Source: an uncultured Clostridium sp. (GTDB taxonomy: Bacteria > Bacillota > Clostridia > TANB77 > CAG-508). From it: 6,257 nt of DNA. Position numbers and translations under genes: made by a program. Below, piece by piece: positions 4,765-6,257 of the stretch. Position 1 is the stretch's first letter. Every line of letters begins with the position of its first letter. Location: NCBI GenBank assembly GCA_900553015.1, contig USBY01000043.1, forward strand, positions 1 through 6,257, given 5' to 3'. The notes under the pieces are model-generated. The model saw nothing but the letters and a program-made list of their open reading frames with translations, was not told the origin of the DNA and did no database searches.

Positions 4765-5715
4765 CTACCTCTTTCTTAGTAATTCTCCTAGTGGTCTTTT
4801 TTCATTTAAACGTTTAATTGTTTCTGCAAATAGTGGTGCTATAGAAACAACTTTTATTTGTGGTATTTGTTTTTCTTCTGATAATGGGATTGTATTAGTT
4901 ATAACCAATTCTTTTATTGGTGAATTTTGAATTCTTTCTATTGCTGGTCCAGAAAGTACTCCATGTGTACATCCAGCATATATAGCTTCTGCTCCAAATT
5001 TTTTTAATACTCTTACTGTTTCCATCATTGAACCTGCTGTGTCTATTTCATCATCAAATATAATTGCATTTTTACCTTTTACATCACCTATAATTGTAGT
5101 TCCTATTGCTTTATCATTATTTCCATCTCTTCTTTTGTCAAGCATTGCAATTGGGCAATTAAAAAATTCTGAATATTTATATGCTTTTTTTGAGCTTCCT
5201 GCATCTGTCGCAACAATAACCATATTGTCTAATTTTTTACTCATAAAATAATCCTCTAAAATTCCTTCTGCAGAAAGTCTATCACAATTTATATTATTAA
5301 AATATGCTTGTATTGCTGGATTATGTAGGTCGCAAGTAATTACTCTAGTTGCTCCAGCTGCCTCTAATAACTCTGCTATTAATTTTGCTGTTATTGGTAC
5401 TCTTGGTTGATCTTTTTTGTCTGAACGTGAATATATATAGTATGGTAAGACTACATTTATTTTACCAGCAGATGCTCTTTTTACTGCATCTATTGTTATT
5501 AATAATTCCATTATTCTCTCATTTACTGGTGGTACATTACTTTGTACTAAATATACATCATGTTCCCTTACAGTCTCTAGTATTTGTACGAAATTATTAT
5601 CATTTTTAAACTTCATTGTATTTATTTTTCCCATAGGTAATTTTAAATAATCACAAATCTCTTGTGTAAATGGTTCTGCATATTTACTACAAGCAAAAAT
5701 TTTAATATTTTCCAT
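4765..5715 (-). CDS. prs: Ribose-phosphate pyrophosphokinase (PRPP synthetase), divergent type
   Basis: Makes 5-phosphoribosyl-1-pyrophosphate from ribose 5-phosphate and ATP for purine, pyrimidine, NAD, His and Trp synthesis in the cytoplasm. It has 316 residues, the normal length, and both phosphoribosyltransferase-like halves. Motifs are PVNERIMELLITIDAVKRASA (63-83), the flexible loop YSRSDKKDQPR (95-105), PITAKLIAELLEAAGA (107-122), DLH (129-131), LDKRR (192-196) and the PRPP loop IFDDEIDTAGS (219-229). It departs from the common bacterial form: YARQDRK is YSRSDKK, DLHAxQIQGFF is DLHNPAIQAYF, and the ESVRG segment is ETVREHD. This places it in a divergent Prs branch, but the key basic and acidic residues remain, so activity is likely. 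The ATG at 5713-5715 follows GGAGGAA (5721-5727) at good spacing. It heads an operon with envelope-glycan genes. A second, canonical prs elsewhere in the genome is possible. Confidence 0.95.
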   Translation of the reverse strand: MENIKIFACSKYAEPFTQEICDYLKLPMGKINTMKFKNDNNFVQILETVREHDVYLVQSNVPPVNERIMELLITIDAVKRASAGKINVVLPYYIYSRSDKKDQPRVPITAKLIAELLEAAGATRVITCDLHNPAIQAYFNNINCDRLSAEGILEDYFMSKKLDNMVIVATDAGSSKKAYKYSEFFNCPIAMLDKRRDGNNDKAIGTTIIGDVKGKNAIIFDDEIDTAGSMMETVRVLKKFGAEAIYAGCTHGVLSGPAIERIQNSPIKELVITNTIPLSEEKQIPQIKVVSIAPLFAETIKRLNEKRPLGELLRKR

Positions 5716-5747
5716 AATTGTTCCTCCATTATTATTAATTTGCTTTT

Positions 5748-5776
5748 ATATTATCATTATCAGTATTTTTTTACAA
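5748..5776 (-). promoter_or_regulatory. Predicted promoter of the prs-glycan operon, extended -10
   Basis: On the minus strand, TTGTAA (5771-5776) and TAATAT (5748-5753) are 17 nt apart, with TGA just before the -10. The start would fall near 5741, giving a leader of about 25 nt that carries the prs ribosome-binding site. Other A/T-rich -10 matches such as GATAAT and TATAAA are nearby, so the exact element is uncertain. It lies between the terminator of the upstream gene and prs. The leader is too short for a riboswitch. Confidence 0.55.
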
Positions 5777-5791
5777 GGAAAAATAAATAAA

Positions 5792-5824
5792 AAGAAGATA
5801 AATATGTATATTATTTATCTTCTT
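5792..5824 (-). terminator. Intrinsic terminator of the gene at the right edge
   Basis: A perfect 13-bp stem (5792-5804 with 5812-5824) closes a 7-nt loop and is followed in the minus direction by a long T-rich stretch (5791 down to about 5777). It begins 6 nt after the TAA stop of the upstream gene. The stem is A/T-rich, as is usual in this genome. It separates that gene from the prs operon. Confidence 0.8.
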
Positions 5825-5830
5825 AGTTTA

Positions 5831-6257
5831 TTACACATATGCTATAATTGCATCTAATATTTCTTTATTACTTAGTCTATTTTCTTTATTAGAAGTAACT
5901 CCTAAAATTATTGAATCGTCTATCTCGTAAGGTTCTAGTACCTGATATGGATCCATCTCCTCAAAAGGATATTCTATAACTTCTCCACTTATATAATCTC
6001 TTTGATATGTTTTTCCTGACATATCAATTACATATAGTTTATTTGATTCAGCCATATTTTTTAATTTTTCTTCCTGTTCAGTTAGATTCTCCTGTTTATT
6101 ACATTTTAAATATCCTTCATTTGTTATTTCAAAATCTACTATATTATTACTGTTTAGCAATTCTATAAATTTTTCTCTTGAGCTTTCAGAGATCCACATA
6201 CCACTACTGGTTGGTGCTTGTTCCAATATTCTATTAATTTCATCTTCAGCAGGAATA
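5831..6257 (-). CDS. Unrecognised acidic protein, N-terminus beyond window
   Basis: The reading frame is open to the right edge, so only the last 142 codons are visible, ending at TAA (5831-5833). I do not recognise the family. The visible part is soluble and acidic, with stretches such as NLTEQEEKLKNMAESNKLYV and YPFEEMDPYQVLEPYEID, and it shows no membrane segment, cysteine motif or known catalytic signature. The frame reads through 6226 without a stop and continues with IPAEDEINRILEQAPT, so a TTG at 6224-6226 is unlikely to be the true start. A terminator directly follows. Any relation to the prs operon downstream is unsupported, since a terminator and promoter separate them. It could be the cytoplasmic or extracellular tail of a larger protein. 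Confidence 0.75.
   Translation of the reverse strand, partial: IPAEDEINRILEQAPTSSGMWISESSREKFIELLNSNNIVDFEITNEGYLKCNKQENLTEQEEKLKNMAESNKLYVIDMSGKTYQRDYISGEVIEYPFEEMDPYQVLEPYEIDDSIILGVTSNKENRLSNKEILDAIIAYV

Noticed and set aside
5039..5609. Two plus-strand open frames inside prs (5039-5251 and 5349-5609)
   Set aside because: Both are antisense to conserved Prs motifs, and the Leu-rich translations are an artefact of complementary A/T-rich codons.
5716..5830. Riboswitch or attenuator in the prs leader
   Set aside because: The predicted leader is only about 25 nt, and the sole hairpin lies upstream of the promoter, where it serves as the previous gene's terminator.
6224..6226. TTG as the start of the right-edge gene
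   Set aside because: The frame stays open through the window edge and continues with similar composition, and no ribosome-binding site precedes the TTG.
1..6257. tRNA, rRNA, CRISPR arrays or tandem repeats
   Set aside because: No cloverleaf-like, rRNA-like or regularly spaced repeated segments were seen on either strand.

Overview
The window looks like chromosomal DNA of a low-GC Firmicute, most likely a clostridial gut-type bacterium. Intergenic and third-codon positions are strongly A/T, AGA dominates for arginine, Shine-Dalgarno sites are strong, and RuvB and Prs are Firmicutes-like. All supported genes lie on the minus strand, so transcription runs from the right edge to the left edge.

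Layout, in transcription order (right to left). (1) 6257-5831: the C-terminal part of an unrecognised acidic protein, cut by the window edge, ending at a strong hairpin terminator. (2) 5776-1600: an apparent four-gene operon. It has an extended -10 promoter, then prs (PRPP synthetase, of divergent motif type), a GtrB/DPM1-like polyprenyl-phosphate glycosyltransferase, an acyltransferase-3 membrane O-acyltransferase and a GT-A-type glycosyltransferase with altered active-site motifs. It closes with a REP-like hairpin and a 14-bp-stem terminator. Junctions are 1 nt, a 29-nt overlap and 15 nt, which argues for co-transcription. (3) 1555-723: a self-contained unit for a secreted LysM protein, with a 16-bp palindrome, a promoter, the gene and two tandem 3' hairpins. 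Its base composition is clearly higher in GC (about 42-45% in two 60-nt stretches counted, against 13-25% in three stretches counted in the operon). (4) 669-1: the ruvB promoter and the first 199 codons of ruvB, running off the left edge. No ruvA lies upstream of it.

How the genes may work together: the two glycosyltransferases and the O-acyltransferase fit decoration of a cell-envelope glycan (teichoic acid, capsule or other wall polymer). The GtrB-like enzyme would load a sugar onto a polyprenyl carrier and the acyltransferase would acylate the glycan. Prs makes PRPP for nucleotide synthesis and is probably only transcriptionally linked. The LysM protein would bind peptidoglycan outside the cell. 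RuvB is housekeeping recombination machinery.

The most notable points are the G7 tract inside the acyltransferase gene (possible phase switch), the degenerate glycosyltransferase, the prs-glycan operon, and the compositionally foreign LysM unit with its palindrome. I did not find a clearly new defence, mobile or RNA system.
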